Of a stretch of DNA of 38,512 bases, positions 24,972 through 32,718 are shown piece by piece. The stretch's first letter is position 1; the number at the start of each line of letters is the position of its first letter. The notes under the pieces are model-generated. The model saw only the letters and a list, made by a program, of their open reading frames with translations, had not been told where the DNA came from and did no database searches. The position numbers were made by a program, and so were the translations under genes. Origin of the DNA: Desulfosporosinus sp. (GTDB lineage Bacteria > Bacillota > Desulfitobacteriia > Desulfitobacteriales > Desulfitobacteriaceae); contig JARLHV010000168.1 in NCBI GenBank assembly GCA_031292055.1, forward strand, positions 1-38,512, read 5' to 3'.

Positions 24972-25496
24972 TCAATAGTTTTTATCAGCGTAACCAACCC
25001 AGCCTTCTTCTTTGACAAGTGTCTTGTCAAACTCGCCGACTTTAAAATTAATTTCTTCTGATTTATCGGATGAAGTTACAATAATCGTATCTTTATCAAG
25101 GTCAATTGTTATTGAAGTGTCTTTCCCCGCGTAGTTCTCAAAAAGATATTCGATCTTATCCTGCGGTAATTCTATGGCCAGCATGCCACAATTATACATA
25201 TTTTGCCTGAATATTCTGGCAAAACTTTCAGCAATTACGACATTGATTCCATTGACTTCTAACGCCCAAGGTGCATGCTCTCTGGAAGAACCACAACCGA
25301 AATTGGCTCTCGTTACAAGCACAGCTTTGTCCATAGTATCTTCTTTAACATTAAATCCGGCAAAAGACAAATCTTCCAATAAATACGGTTTCAGGGCCTC
25401 TTTAGTGATTTCAGTAAGATACTTTGCTGGAATGATTTCATCGGTATTGATATCGTTTCGATCTAAGAATAAGACTTTTCCGCTAAATCCTTTCAT
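24972..25496 (-). CDS. Aconitase-superfamily hydro-lyase, small subunit (third pair, LeuD-like)
   Basis: 174 residues from ATG with CGGAGGG 5 bases upstream. Family marks: DRNDINTDEIIPAKYLTE (about 12-29), FGCGSSREHAPWAL and VVIAESFARIFRQNMYNCGM. The HAPWAL variant and the C-terminal extension (VGEFDKTLVKEEGWVGYADK) set it apart from the two other small subunits in the window. Substrate loop reads KYLTE, not the isopropylmalate-type YLR. Partner gene ends 15 bases upstream. Confidence 0.87.
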   Translation of the reverse strand: MKGFSGKVLFLDRNDINTDEIIPAKYLTEITKEALKPYLLEDLSFAGFNVKEDTMDKAVLVTRANFGCGSSREHAPWALEVNGINVVIAESFARIFRQNMYNCGMLAIELPQDKIEYLFENYAGKDTSITIDLDKDTIIVTSSDKSEEINFKVGEFDKTLVKEEGWVGYADKNY

Positions 25497-25511
25497 TTTT
25501 CCCTCCGATAC

Positions 25512-26798
25512 TTACGCTTTATACAATAGTGAATTGGTTATTTTTCCTTCAAGAGCTGAAGCTGCAGCAGTAGCAGGACTCATCAGATGAACTGTACCGC
25601 CTTTACCCATTCTGCCGTTAAAATTACGATTTGTTGTCGACGCACAGGCTTCACCATTCGCCAGAACCCCATTACTCATGCCCAGACAAGCACCGCAAGT
25701 TGGGTTTGTAACGCAAAAACCAGCGTTCTGGAAAATCTCGATCAGTCCTTCTTTTAAGGCCCTGGAATAAATAACTGGAGTTGCAGGGCTGACAATGGCA
25801 CGTACATCATCACTTATTTTTTTATCTTTAAGGATACTGGCCGCAATTCTCAGATCTTCTATGCGACCATTGGTACAACTGCCTATATAAACCTGATCGA
25901 TTTTTGTACCGGACATTTCAGCGACTGTTTTTACTTGGTCCGGTTTGAACCCGAAAGTAACCATTGGTTCTAAAGTCGTAACATCATATTCATAGACTTT
26001 TTCATAGGAAGCATCGTCGTCCGAAATCCATTTTGAGTATTCTTTTAAAGCGTCTTCCTTGGTTTTAAATTCGTCTTTAATGAAGTCCCACAGGTATTCG
26101 ACGGTTGTCATATCAGGGTAGCAGATTCCAGAAGTGCCCCCGGCTTCAATGGCCATATTACACAATGTCATCCGTGATTCCATGGACATGGCATCAATAG
26201 TCGGTCCTGTAAATTCTATGACCATGTTCGTTGCACCGTTTACCGTCAGTTCTTTAATAATGAATAGGATCAGATCTTTGGCATAAACGCCCGGTTTTAA
26301 GGTACCATTAAGCACAAATTTAATTGTTTTCGGAAAATGGAAGGCACATACACCCTTAAGTATACCTACTTCAAGATCAGTCGTTCCGACACCTGCAGCA
26401 AACGCTCCAAACGCTCCATGCGTACAGGTGTGCGAATCACCCATAATAACCGTGTAACCCGGTCTTACGAAGCCTTTTTCCGGGAAAATCGCATGACAAA
26501 CACCATTTCTGCCAATGTCAAAAAAGTCTTTGATACCATGCCTTTTGGCCCAATCACGCAGTATCTTTCCCTGTTCAGCAGTTTTAGAATCTTTGGCAGG
26601 TGTTACATGGTCTATGACAGCCTTTATTTTCGTGGGATCAAAGACTCTGTCCATTCCTCTTGCCATAAGATCCGTGATTGCAATCGGTGTGGTAATTTCG
26701 TGACAGAAAACTCTGTCCAATTTTAAAACATGCGTATCAGGAAACGGCATGTTTACCCTGTGTGCATCAAATATTTTCTCAGCTGTTGTTTTTCCCAT
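25512..26798 (-). CDS. Aconitase-superfamily hydro-lyase, large subunit (third pair, LeuC-like)
   Basis: 428 residues from the ATG at 26798, which follows AAGGAGA by 5 bases; the frame is open 18 codons further without similarity. Fe-S cysteines are in the standard setting: YIGSCTNGRIEDL and NPTCGACLGMSNG. GDSHTCTHGAFGAFAAGVGT and NRNFNGRMGKGG bind substrate in relatives. It resembles 3-isopropylmalate or homoaconitate-type dehydratases, but no leuA, leuB, citramalate synthase or dehydrogenase gene is nearby, so a leucine role cannot be assumed. No T-box or other leader structure was seen upstream. Confidence 0.88.
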   Translation of the reverse strand: MGKTTAEKIFDAHRVNMPFPDTHVLKLDRVFCHEITTPIAITDLMARGMDRVFDPTKIKAVIDHVTPAKDSKTAEQGKILRDWAKRHGIKDFFDIGRNGVCHAIFPEKGFVRPGYTVIMGDSHTCTHGAFGAFAAGVGTTDLEVGILKGVCAFHFPKTIKFVLNGTLKPGVYAKDLILFIIKELTVNGATNMVIEFTGPTIDAMSMESRMTLCNMAIEAGGTSGICYPDMTTVEYLWDFIKDEFKTKEDALKEYSKWISDDDASYEKVYEYDVTTLEPMVTFGFKPDQVKTVAEMSGTKIDQVYIGSCTNGRIEDLRIAASILKDKKISDDVRAIVSPATPVIYSRALKEGLIEIFQNAGFCVTNPTCGACLGMSNGVLANGEACASTTNRNFNGRMGKGGTVHLMSPATAAASALEGKITNSLLYKA

Positions 26799-26957
26799 TT
26801 TCTTCTCCTTAATTTTTTCATCGAGATCTGTAAATTTGGGTTGATGGTGCAAACCCTGTATTCTATTTTATAATAAATTCTTGTAATATAAAAGGATAAT
26901 TTACACTTGGTTAAAAGTTACCTCAGTATCATTTGTTTCAATTTGGTTTAGACACAA

Positions 26958-26985
26958 ATGAGCTCTGTCCAAAGACAGAGCTCAT
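26958..26985. terminator. Perfect 12-bp hairpin between the hydro-lyase and GYGMMG genes
   Basis: ATGAGCTCTGTC / GACAGAGCTCAT with loop CAAA. Downstream of the gene at 27007-27357 on the minus strand, followed there by TTGTGTC; T-poor but very stable. Confidence 0.6.
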
Positions 26986-27006
26986 AATATCGTATAAGGG
27001 CTTACC

Positions 27007-27357
27007 TTACCTTGCACCCATCATGCCGTAACCGCCGTTACTGCTGTTACTACTGCTTGTTCCGCTATAACTCCCCATCATTCCGTAACCACCGTTATCG
27101 GTTGTTCCAGTAAATCCCCCCATCATTCCATATCCATAGGGTGAACTTCCGGATTCGGAATTCAGTGGCATTTCATTAGCAGAGGTGGGTACTGAAGATT
27201 GAGTATTAAAGGTTTGCTGCATGAAGTTCTGCATTTGCCCAACCCACCCATTTCTTTGAGCTTGAGCTGTTCCGGCCAGAGCCGGTAAAGCCATAAGCCC
27301 CACTGCCAGTGTTGCGGTTCCTACGATTGCCATAACTTTTTTACCTAATTTTTTCAT
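27007..27357 (-). CDS. Secreted GYGMMG-repeat protein
   Basis: 116 residues from ATG with TAGGAGGTAA upstream. Clear signal peptide (MKKLGKKVMAIVGTATLAVG then LMALPALAGTAQA, probable cleavage after AQA). The mature part is short and disordered-looking: a Gln-rich segment, then three copies of GYGMMG separated by Ser/Thr/Gly/Asn linkers, ending GGYGMMGAR. Paired methionines beside Tyr and Gly suggest copper or other soft-metal binding, but this is inference. Small secreted proteins of this kind are seen in Desulfosporosinus-like genomes as far as I recall. No partner gene adjoins it. Confidence 0.7.
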   Translation of the reverse strand: MKKLGKKVMAIVGTATLAVGLMALPALAGTAQAQRNGWVGQMQNFMQQTFNTQSSVPTSANEMPLNSESGSSPYGYGMMGGFTGTTDNGGYGMMGSYSGTSSSNSSNGGYGMMGAR

Positions 27358-27570
27358 GATAGTTACCTCCTAAAAATCTAATTGAAATCAACCTGTTCAA
27401 TCGAATCTATCTCGCTTCCATGTCCTTAGTGTAATCCTTTGATACGACTATCTCATGAAAAAGTTGTGAATTTCTTATGAATAAGAAGGAGGTAACAAAA
27501 CAATTGTTTCATTACGTCCTTCTTTGCGTACTCCACCCTAATGAGATGAAGGTGCTGGTAGTTTCAGCCT

Positions 27571-27857
27571 CTAATTACGTAAAACCTCAAAGGTTCTGGT
27601 ATATTTTTCAGCATAATCTTGGGCAGTCGACGGGGCGTATCCTCTAATCGTTGTTGCTGCCGGAATAGTATCAGAATTATCTTCTATCGTTGTTGCTGCC
27701 GAGGTAATTGTTATGCTAGTCAAATCTTCGCAACGCCCAAAGGCCTCTCTGCTGATACTCACGACTCCTGGCCGTATACTGATTCTGTTTAACCTGGTAC
27801 AACCGAAAAAAGCACTGTCACCAATACTCGGAAGAAATAACGTGCCCAGTTTGGTTG
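27571..27857 (-). pseudogene. BspA-type leucine-rich repeat (LRR_5) fragment
   Basis: One and a half LRR_5 repeats remain: IGDSAFFGCTRLNRISIRPG and VVSISREAFGRCEDLTSITI, then TTIRGYAPSTAQDYAEKYTR, the typical terminal repeat and tail (YAKKYTRTFEVL) of BspA-like surface proteins. No start codon; it meets a DUF3786 fragment at about 27860. Remnant of a larger surface protein. Confidence 0.65.
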
Positions 27858-27861
27858 ATGC

Positions 27862-28242
27862 TTACACCCACCCGGTTGTATCTCCCGTTTTGGCGGTCAT
27901 AATCATCGCCCTAACCAGGCATCCTTCTAAAAACGCCAGGCATTCAAACTCCATAAAGTGGGCGGCATTTTTATCAAACAAAATCTGAACTTCGCAGGGA
28001 AATTCCTCATCTCCATCATAATAAACAATTTGGAGCAGGATTTTCGGCAATGCTTTCAGAAACCAGGCATAACCGCCCGATTTCAACTTGCCGTCAAAAA
28101 CCCCGCCTAATCTTTCCATAGCTGCGCTGAATGCTGCATAATCTCCACTGAATGTTTTGCCGAGCGGATCGGTCATCCATTTTATATTGGAGCTGAATAC
28201 TGTGCCGGCAAGATTAGGACCCTCATAAATCTCTAGAAGTTA
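27862..28242 (-). pseudogene. DUF3786 protein fragment
   Basis: The frame lacks a proper start (TAA at about 28243) and reads YEGPNLAGTVFSSNIKW, GDYAAFSAAMERLGGVF, FLKALPKILLQIVYYDGDEE and FPCEVQILFDKNAAHFMEFE, which are characteristic of the C-terminal half of DUF3786 proteins of anaerobes (GDEEFPP motif). The N-terminal half is missing. Proteins of this family are often near corrinoid or CO-metabolism genes; none is here. Confidence 0.6.
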
Positions 28243-28346
28243 GCTAAAGTGTTCCCGTTCTCAGTTTATCACTTAAGACTATATCCTTTCAAATTGAATA
28301 ATACTACTACTAAACAATTGTTCGATCTTATGAAGGGTGGTACAAT

Positions 28347-28517
28347 ATGGATAAAGAGAATAAAGATTTTGTGAGGGATGATTGTATGGCCATTGCCAAA
28401 GAACCAAAAACTAGTATCCAACAAAATACATCCAATGATCATAATAGAAAAATTTCTAAGGCTATCAAGGAAGTTACATCTCAACACTCAAAACTTCTTA
28501 AGAAATTAGCCGAGTAG
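28347..28517 (+). CDS. 56-residue protein, possible antitoxin
   Basis: ATG with GAAGGGTGG 6 bases upstream. MDKENKDFVRDDCMAIAKEP and then a Lys-rich helical C-terminus (HNRKISKAIKEVTSQHSKLL). Its stop is two bases before the ATG of a Doc-like fragment, the usual order of an antitoxin-toxin pair. No DNA-binding motif is obvious. Small and charged like many Phd-type or unclassified antitoxins; assignment rests on context. Confidence 0.4.
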   Translation: MDKENKDFVRDDCMAIAKEPKTSIQQNTSNDHNRKISKAIKEVTSQHSKLLKKLAE

Positions 28518-28519
28518 TT

Positions 28520-28681
28520 ATGGATAGCATTGAACTTTTATGTCTTGACGATGTCCTGGAAATTCATTTGGAAACAACAAACGAAGTCATCCGGCGCACA
28601 ATAACTGGAAGTTTATGGTCTGAATCTTCCCATAATGACAGTATTATAATAGTTGCCATCTTTATGAATTCGGTCCTTTAA
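28520..28681 (+). pseudogene. Doc/Fic-type toxin N-terminal fragment
   Basis: MDSIELLCLDDVLEIHLETT resembles the N-terminus of death-on-curing (Doc) toxins, which read x(L/V)xxEDVLxIHxxxI. After about residue 25 similarity stops, where the convergent GNAT gene ends (28613), and the Fic motif HPFxDGNKR is absent. The toxin has therefore lost its active site. Short match, moderate to low certainty. Confidence 0.35.
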
Positions 28682-29158
28682 TAAAAATCCTTCTTCTGTA
28701 AACTCAAATCTCTTATATAATTGAATTGCATTTATGTTTGTTTCTACCACTGTTAATGTAACCTTTTCAATCCTTTGATTATCTGCCCATAATAAAATAT
28801 TTTTTAATAATTCCTTACCAATTCCATAACCCCAATATCCCTTTAATATGCATATTCCAAACTCTGCCTTGTGCTTAAATCTGCTAAGTTTATTCCCTAT
28901 ACACCGAGTGAATCCCACAATTTTTCCTTCTACTTCTGCAATTAAAAATAAGGTCTTTTTCGCTATTAAATCTTCATAAATAAGTCTTTCGAAATCTTCT
29001 CGCATTAATAACCCTTCTCCTGGTTCCCTATCAAGATATTCTGTTTCTCCATCTATCTTTTTTCTTAATTCAGATAGTTCCGTTGCATCATATTTTGTTG
29101 GGCAACGAATTATCCAAGTTAAGTTTTCACCTTCAATTCTTTTGTCTTCAATAATCAT
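28613..29158 (-). CDS. GNAT-family N-acetyltransferase
   Basis: 181 residues from ATG with AAGGGG 6 bases upstream. Acetyl-CoA binding motif A is FGICILKGYWGYGIGKELLK (R/Q-x-x-G-x-G/A form), motif B VETNINAIQLYKRFEFTEEG, and the preceding strands FLIAEVEGKIVGFTRC fit the fold. It is similar to the ribosomal-protein or small-molecule acetyltransferases with a MIxDxI-type C-terminus. Substrate unknown. Its 3' end overlaps the Doc-like fragment on the other strand. Confidence 0.88.
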   Translation of the reverse strand: MIIEDKRIEGENLTWIIRCPTKYDATELSELRKKIDGETEYLDREPGEGLLMREDFERLIYEDLIAKKTLFLIAEVEGKIVGFTRCIGNKLSRFKHKAEFGICILKGYWGYGIGKELLKNILLWADNQRIEKVTLTVVETNINAIQLYKRFEFTEEGFLLKDRIHKDGNYYNTVIMGRFRP

Positions 29159-29224
29159 ACATTACCCCTTAGTTCAAATTTATACATTTTAAATGATTTT
29201 TAAAAAAACAGTAAAAAGAGAGGG

Positions 29225-30223
29225 TTATCCCCTCTCCTGTGCCATAGCATTTTTGGCCCAGCCTGAATCTTTATAGATTGCTCTGCCCACCCCGACTAAA
29301 TCAGCTTTTTGGTCCCGCAAGATCGCTTCGGCTTCATCCGCTTGGGTGATACCCCCCGTTACAATAACAGGAATCGCAACGACTTCCTTTATTGCTTTAG
29401 AAAAGGGAGAAAAATATCCCGGTTCTTGGACACCCGGAAGCGTGTAGCGACACATTCCTCCTGAAATATCCAGAACGTCTACTCCAGCTTTTTCAAAGGC
29501 GCAAGCGGCTTCTTTACTCTCCTCAACGGTTAAACCGCCCTCCATATAATCTGTCGCACCCATCCGCAAGAGGATCGGAAAGTCACCAAGCACTTCTCGA
29601 ATCGCCTGGATGATTTCCAGGTGGATTCTGATTCTTCCTCGGATATCCCCTCCGTATTCATCGGTTCTTTTATTCGTCAGAGGTGATAAAAATTGGTTCA
29701 GGAGATATCCGTGAGCGGAGTGGATCTCCACACCATCAAACCCAGCCTTCTTTACTCTTTGCGCAGCTTCTTTAAAAGAATTGACAAGAGCCTGAATCTC
29801 CGGATTAGTAAGCGTTTTAGGAACCACTGCATTTTCCTTGGAAGGATTAGCCACGGCTGAAGGCCCTACCGGGTCTATACCCGTCACATCTTTGCTGGCG
29901 GAACTTCCGGCATGATTAATTTGCATAACGGTTAGAGAACCATTTTTATGGATCGTCTCGGACAGCGTTTGCAAACTGTCTATCAAATTATCTTCGGCAA
30001 CGGAAACTTGTCTGTTGTGTGCCTTGCCCTCAACAGAGACATAACTATGTTCAACGATCACTAAGGAGATATATCCGCCCTTTGTCTTTTCATCATAATA
30101 GTTTAAGATATCTTGATTGATTCTCCCATCCGCTTCAGATTTTGCTGTAGCCATTGGCGGCATGACTAATCTGTTTTTTAAAGGCAATTTGCCATTCTCC
30201 AGTGGTTGGTTTAAATACTTCAT
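29225..30223 (-). CDS. NADH:flavin oxidoreductase (old yellow enzyme family)
   Basis: 332 residues from ATG with AAAAAGGAGGG upstream. An FMN-binding TIM barrel: LKNRLVMPPMATAKSEADGR at the N-terminus, INHAGSSAS, the active-site segment VEIHSAHGYLLNQFLSPLTN and RTDEYGG, LLRMGATDYMEGG, and phosphate-binding IPVIVTGGITQ and VGVGRAIY near the end. The chain stops after the barrel, so it lacks the Fe-S and FAD domains of 2,4-dienoyl-CoA reductase. Likely reduces an activated alkene with NAD(P)H. Appears monocistronic. Confidence 0.9.
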   Translation of the reverse strand: MKYLNQPLENGKLPLKNRLVMPPMATAKSEADGRINQDILNYYDEKTKGGYISLVIVEHSYVSVEGKAHNRQVSVAEDNLIDSLQTLSETIHKNGSLTVMQINHAGSSASKDVTGIDPVGPSAVANPSKENAVVPKTLTNPEIQALVNSFKEAAQRVKKAGFDGVEIHSAHGYLLNQFLSPLTNKRTDEYGGDIRGRIRIHLEIIQAIREVLGDFPILLRMGATDYMEGGLTVEESKEAACAFEKAGVDVLDISGGMCRYTLPGVQEPGYFSPFSKAIKEVVAIPVIVTGGITQADEAEAILRDQKADLVGVGRAIYKDSGWAKNAMAQERG

Positions 30224-30330
30224 CTTGAGCCCTCCTTTTTGGTTCCTTGCTTCTACTTTTGCTTATTCTTAATTCATTATCTTTACTTTCAGAAGAAAAT
30301 ATTCGATCGACATACCCTTAATTGGCGTCC

Positions 30331-30642
30331 TTCGATTCTATCCTTTGTTAGTTTTAACGACCGTTGCTGAAATGCTCTTCGCTGCAGGGTACAATCCACA
30401 TATAGCTTCTTTGGCTCAAACAGGTGAGGTTGCCCGATATATGAGCTTTTACTCAGGTCACTAATATTCTGGGCCAAATGATCGGTCCCACAATCGGGGC
30501 AATTGGTTATGGCTGGGCAGGTTCCAAGGGTTTCGTCCTCATCCTCCGGGTCTTGTCGTTTTTGTCGTTTTTGACCTTTCTTAGCCTTCAAGTTCTTAAA
30601 CGGCGGGATCACAAATGCTTGTCCGTTGAACTGCCAAGCTGA
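30331..30642 (+). pseudogene. MFS multidrug transporter C-terminal fragment
   Basis: Plus strand. YPLLVLTTVAEMLFAAGYNP with HIASLAQTGEVARYMSFYS, then a stop and a one-frame shift, then NILGQMIGPTIGAIGYGWAG and a final helix ending LSLQVLKRRD. This is the G-E-M-L-F-x-P ... RGRYMG ... QMIGPxIG arrangement of helices 9 to 12 in MdtH-like MFS exporters. The N-terminal two-thirds are missing. Distinct from the DHA2 relic at 24483. Confidence 0.65.
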
Positions 30643-30776
30643 CTCATTCAGCTGTACTTAACATCAGCTCCTCAGACTTTTTACCTTCTATGCTTTTACT
30701 TACACTAATCATATCATTACCCTTTAATTATTTCGTAGTTCGTAATGTTCCTACCACTGCTTCGCAACGTACGAAT

Positions 30777-31025
30777 AATGCGCAGCAATTCCGTTGTCAT
30801 TCTGAGCAACGCGAAGAATCTATTTGCCTCAGTTTTCGGACAAATTATTCCACTGTGGATTTATGCTTTCAATCAAAGCATTCTTTTTATTTCGTGTCCA
30901 ACCTTTAATCTGCTTTTCCCTAGCAATTGCAGCTTTTATATCAGTTGTACTATCAAAATATACTAATTTATTGACATTATATTTCTCGGTAAATCCTTTG
31001 ACGGATTTGTTTTTATGTTCATACA
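30777..31025. repeat. About 250-bp duplicated segment, copy 1 (GIY-YIG gene 3' part)
   Basis: Nearly identical to 37022-37271, the only length difference being one base (the frameshift in copy 2). Includes most of the GIY-YIG coding sequence and one REP-like arm (30795-30823). Confidence 0.9.
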
Positions 31026-31026
31026 A
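30829..31026 (-). pseudogene. GIY-YIG nuclease, 5'-truncated copy
   Basis: YEHKNKSVKGFTEKYNVNKL then VYFDSTTDIKAAIAREKQIK and GWTRNKKNALIESINPQWNN. This is the C-terminal two-thirds of a small UPF0213/YhbQ-type GIY-YIG protein. The GIY-YIG motif and catalytic Tyr/Arg at the N-terminus are missing (cut at 31026), so it cannot be active. The reading frame, however, is unbroken, unlike copy 2. A REP-like arm lies at its 3' end; the opposite arm is gone. Confidence 0.75.
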
Positions 31027-31115
31027 AGACAGGCAGAATTATCTGGTTTATGGATAATTTGAAGTTCTCAATTTTACTGAGTGCCTTGTTTATTATGGGA
31101 AACGATACAAATTTG

Positions 31116-31901
31116 CTATACCCCTTTAATTTCCAATTCCCTAATGTTCTCTAAATTCCCCTTGAAGGCAATTTTATTGTTTTTAATCAATTCAAGTATC
31201 CTCCAGAAAATATAAGCATCTGAAGGATAGCCTTCGATATTATTGAAAACACTCCCTACTGTTCTGATACAACTTGTGAAAATATCTTTTGTATAATACA
31301 TTATCATTTTATCAAAATAATCCTCCTGAACACTTATTGTTTTTTTATCTTTAATTATACGCAGATTGGTATTTTTTCGCTTTAATGTAAGCCAAGAGTT
31401 TATGTGCTGGTCTCTTGTTATCACTTCTAACTTTTCCTTTTTGTCTTTAAACCATTTTAACCTCTCCGGGGAAATTTCCCCAACCCAGGAATGCTTAATT
31501 ATTGTGTTATTGTTGCTATGTATTTCTTCAGAAATATTAATAGTATAAATATTATTAATTCTATCTTGTAGTAATGATAAAGTGTAAAATAAGCCGCACA
31601 TTTCCATGCCGTTTTCACCATACCAAATATAAATGTCTTCATTTTGTATGTTTTCAATATCATTTTGAAATTTATTATAATTTAATTCTATTTGTTTTAA
31701 AATAACATAATCTTTTGAGAAATTTTTTTGCCATGTTATTCTTTTATCAATTTTACTTAAATCATCTATAGGTCCATTAGACAAATTATCAATTAAATAT
31801 ATAATTTTAGCCTCTTCAAACAAGCTCCTGAAGCCTTGTTTCATAGCATTTAAATTTGCCATTGCACCTTTAGAAAAGCATATATGAACTATTCTTTTCA
31901 T
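31116..31901 (-). CDS. DUF1835 domain-containing protein
   Basis: 261 residues from ATG with TGGAGGTAG upstream. MKRIVHICFSKGAMANLNAM (S-x-x-A-G/N-x-L pattern) and NLSNGPIDDL followed by IYIWYGENGMEMCGLFYTLS are the DUF1835 core; the C-terminal part (YPSDAYIFWRILELIKNNKI AF) is the associated DUF3658. Markedly AT-rich and Asn/Ile/Lys-rich. Role unknown; DUF1835 proteins in Firmicutes are cytoplasmic and sometimes close to toxin-like genes. Confidence 0.8.
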   Translation of the reverse strand: MKRIVHICFSKGAMANLNAMKQGFRSLFEEAKIIYLIDNLSNGPIDDLSKIDKRITWQKNFSKDYVILKQIELNYNKFQNDIENIQNEDIYIWYGENGMEMCGLFYTLSLLQDRINNIYTINISEEIHSNNNTIIKHSWVGEISPERLKWFKDKKEKLEVITRDQHINSWLTLKRKNTNLRIIKDKKTISVQEDYFDKMIMYYTKDIFTSCIRTVGSVFNNIEGYPSDAYIFWRILELIKNNKIAFKGNLENIRELEIKGV

Positions 31902-32202
31902 TTCTACCTCCAGGGTTTGTATCTATTAGAGCCTTCTCTAGTAGCCCAATTTATAATAACTTTCAAGCAATAATAAATATGGATATGGGGATTTGATTCG
32001 CCAGCAATAAATTTTACTTTTCTTAGTTTAGGTCTGATAAACTAAATCTTTTTGTTCGGCATTAAAAAGCAGCAAAAAATCTCTTCACAAAACTTGATTT
32101 CCTTTTAAATACAGACCATGTTCGGCTCGTATGTTTCAGCACTTATGATATTAGTATATCACTTAAAACCGCCTTCCTACATATCATCCCTAAAAAATGT
32201 CA
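31902..32202. other. AT-rich intergenic region
   Basis: No coding frame, hairpin or repeat that I can support, apart from the upstream region of the DUF1835 gene. Confidence 0.5.
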
Positions 32203-32547
32203 TTAAGCAAAGTTGAGGTAATGCCGTGATAAATACAGAAACCTACTATAAAATGAAGTTGCAAGATCTAACACAATAAACGATGAGTCCGGCCTTACTG
32301 TTATCCCTAAATATGATCCTTGGCGCGATGCTTTCCAGGAAACTAAGTAAAGGTTTAGAATCGTTGGCTTCAGGTAGGCGAGATTATAAAAATGACAAAC
32401 CTCATTTAAAACATCCTTTCCCAAAATCGTAAGCAACAAGTCCACCAAGGAGAGACATCCTCCTTTACCGTCTTTGATTGCAGGCAGAATTTCGTTCATC
32501 TGAAGGTGGCAAACATTGATAACGAGTTCTTCAATCCTCGCAGTCAT
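32203..32547 (-). CDS. Hypothetical protein, possibly decayed
   Basis: 114 codons from ATG without a clear ribosome site. The first ~60 residues (MTARIEELVINVCHLQMNEI, GKGGCLSLVDLLLTILGKDV, LNEVCHFYN) look like a real protein, and a related scrap exists at 15710-15800. The rest is low-quality sequence and may be out of frame. Family not recognised. Confidence 0.35.
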   Translation of the reverse strand: MTARIEELVINVCHLQMNEILPAIKDGKGGCLSLVDLLLTILGKDVLNEVCHFYNLAYLKPTILNLYLVSWKASRQGSYLGITVRPDSSFIVLDLATSFYSRFLYLSRHYLNFA

Positions 32548-32584
32548 CTAAATATAATATTCTTTTTCTTTAGAAAATTAATCA

Positions 32585-32622
32585 GCAATAAGTTACACTT
32601 TTAATGACTTGTAACTTATTGC
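32585..32622. promoter_or_regulatory. Large operator of the nitroreductase operon (TetR-type)
   Basis: Perfect 13-bp inverted repeat GCAATAAGTTACA / TGTAACTTATTGC with a 12-bp spacer. Its right arm covers the -35 box TTGTAA. The GTTACA/TGTAAC core recurs in the promoter of the TetR gene at 35194-35210. Confidence 0.7.
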
Positions 32623-32637
32623 GTGACGTGTTATGAT
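32609..32637 (+). promoter_or_regulatory. Promoter of the nitroreductase-SDR operon
   Basis: TTGTAA at 32609-32614, a 17-bp spacer, and TATGAT at 32632-32637. A further TGTAAGTTACG motif at 32644-32654 sits at the expected start region. Confidence 0.6.
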
Positions 32638-32718
32638 CTATCTTGTAAGTTACGTATTTCAATAAACGCAACTAACAACTTTTTGTTATATAGTCTACGT
32701 ACAAGGAGGAACTATCCT

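Noticed and set aside
26799..26957. T-box leader or attenuator upstream of the third hydro-lyase pair
   Set aside because: No T-box sequence (AGGGTGGNACCGCG-type) or terminator/antiterminator pair was visible.
30690..31057. Three overlapping plus-strand ORFs opposite the GIY-YIG copy
   Set aside because: They are antisense to a recognisable GIY-YIG coding sequence and REP-like repeat, and have no ribosome sites.
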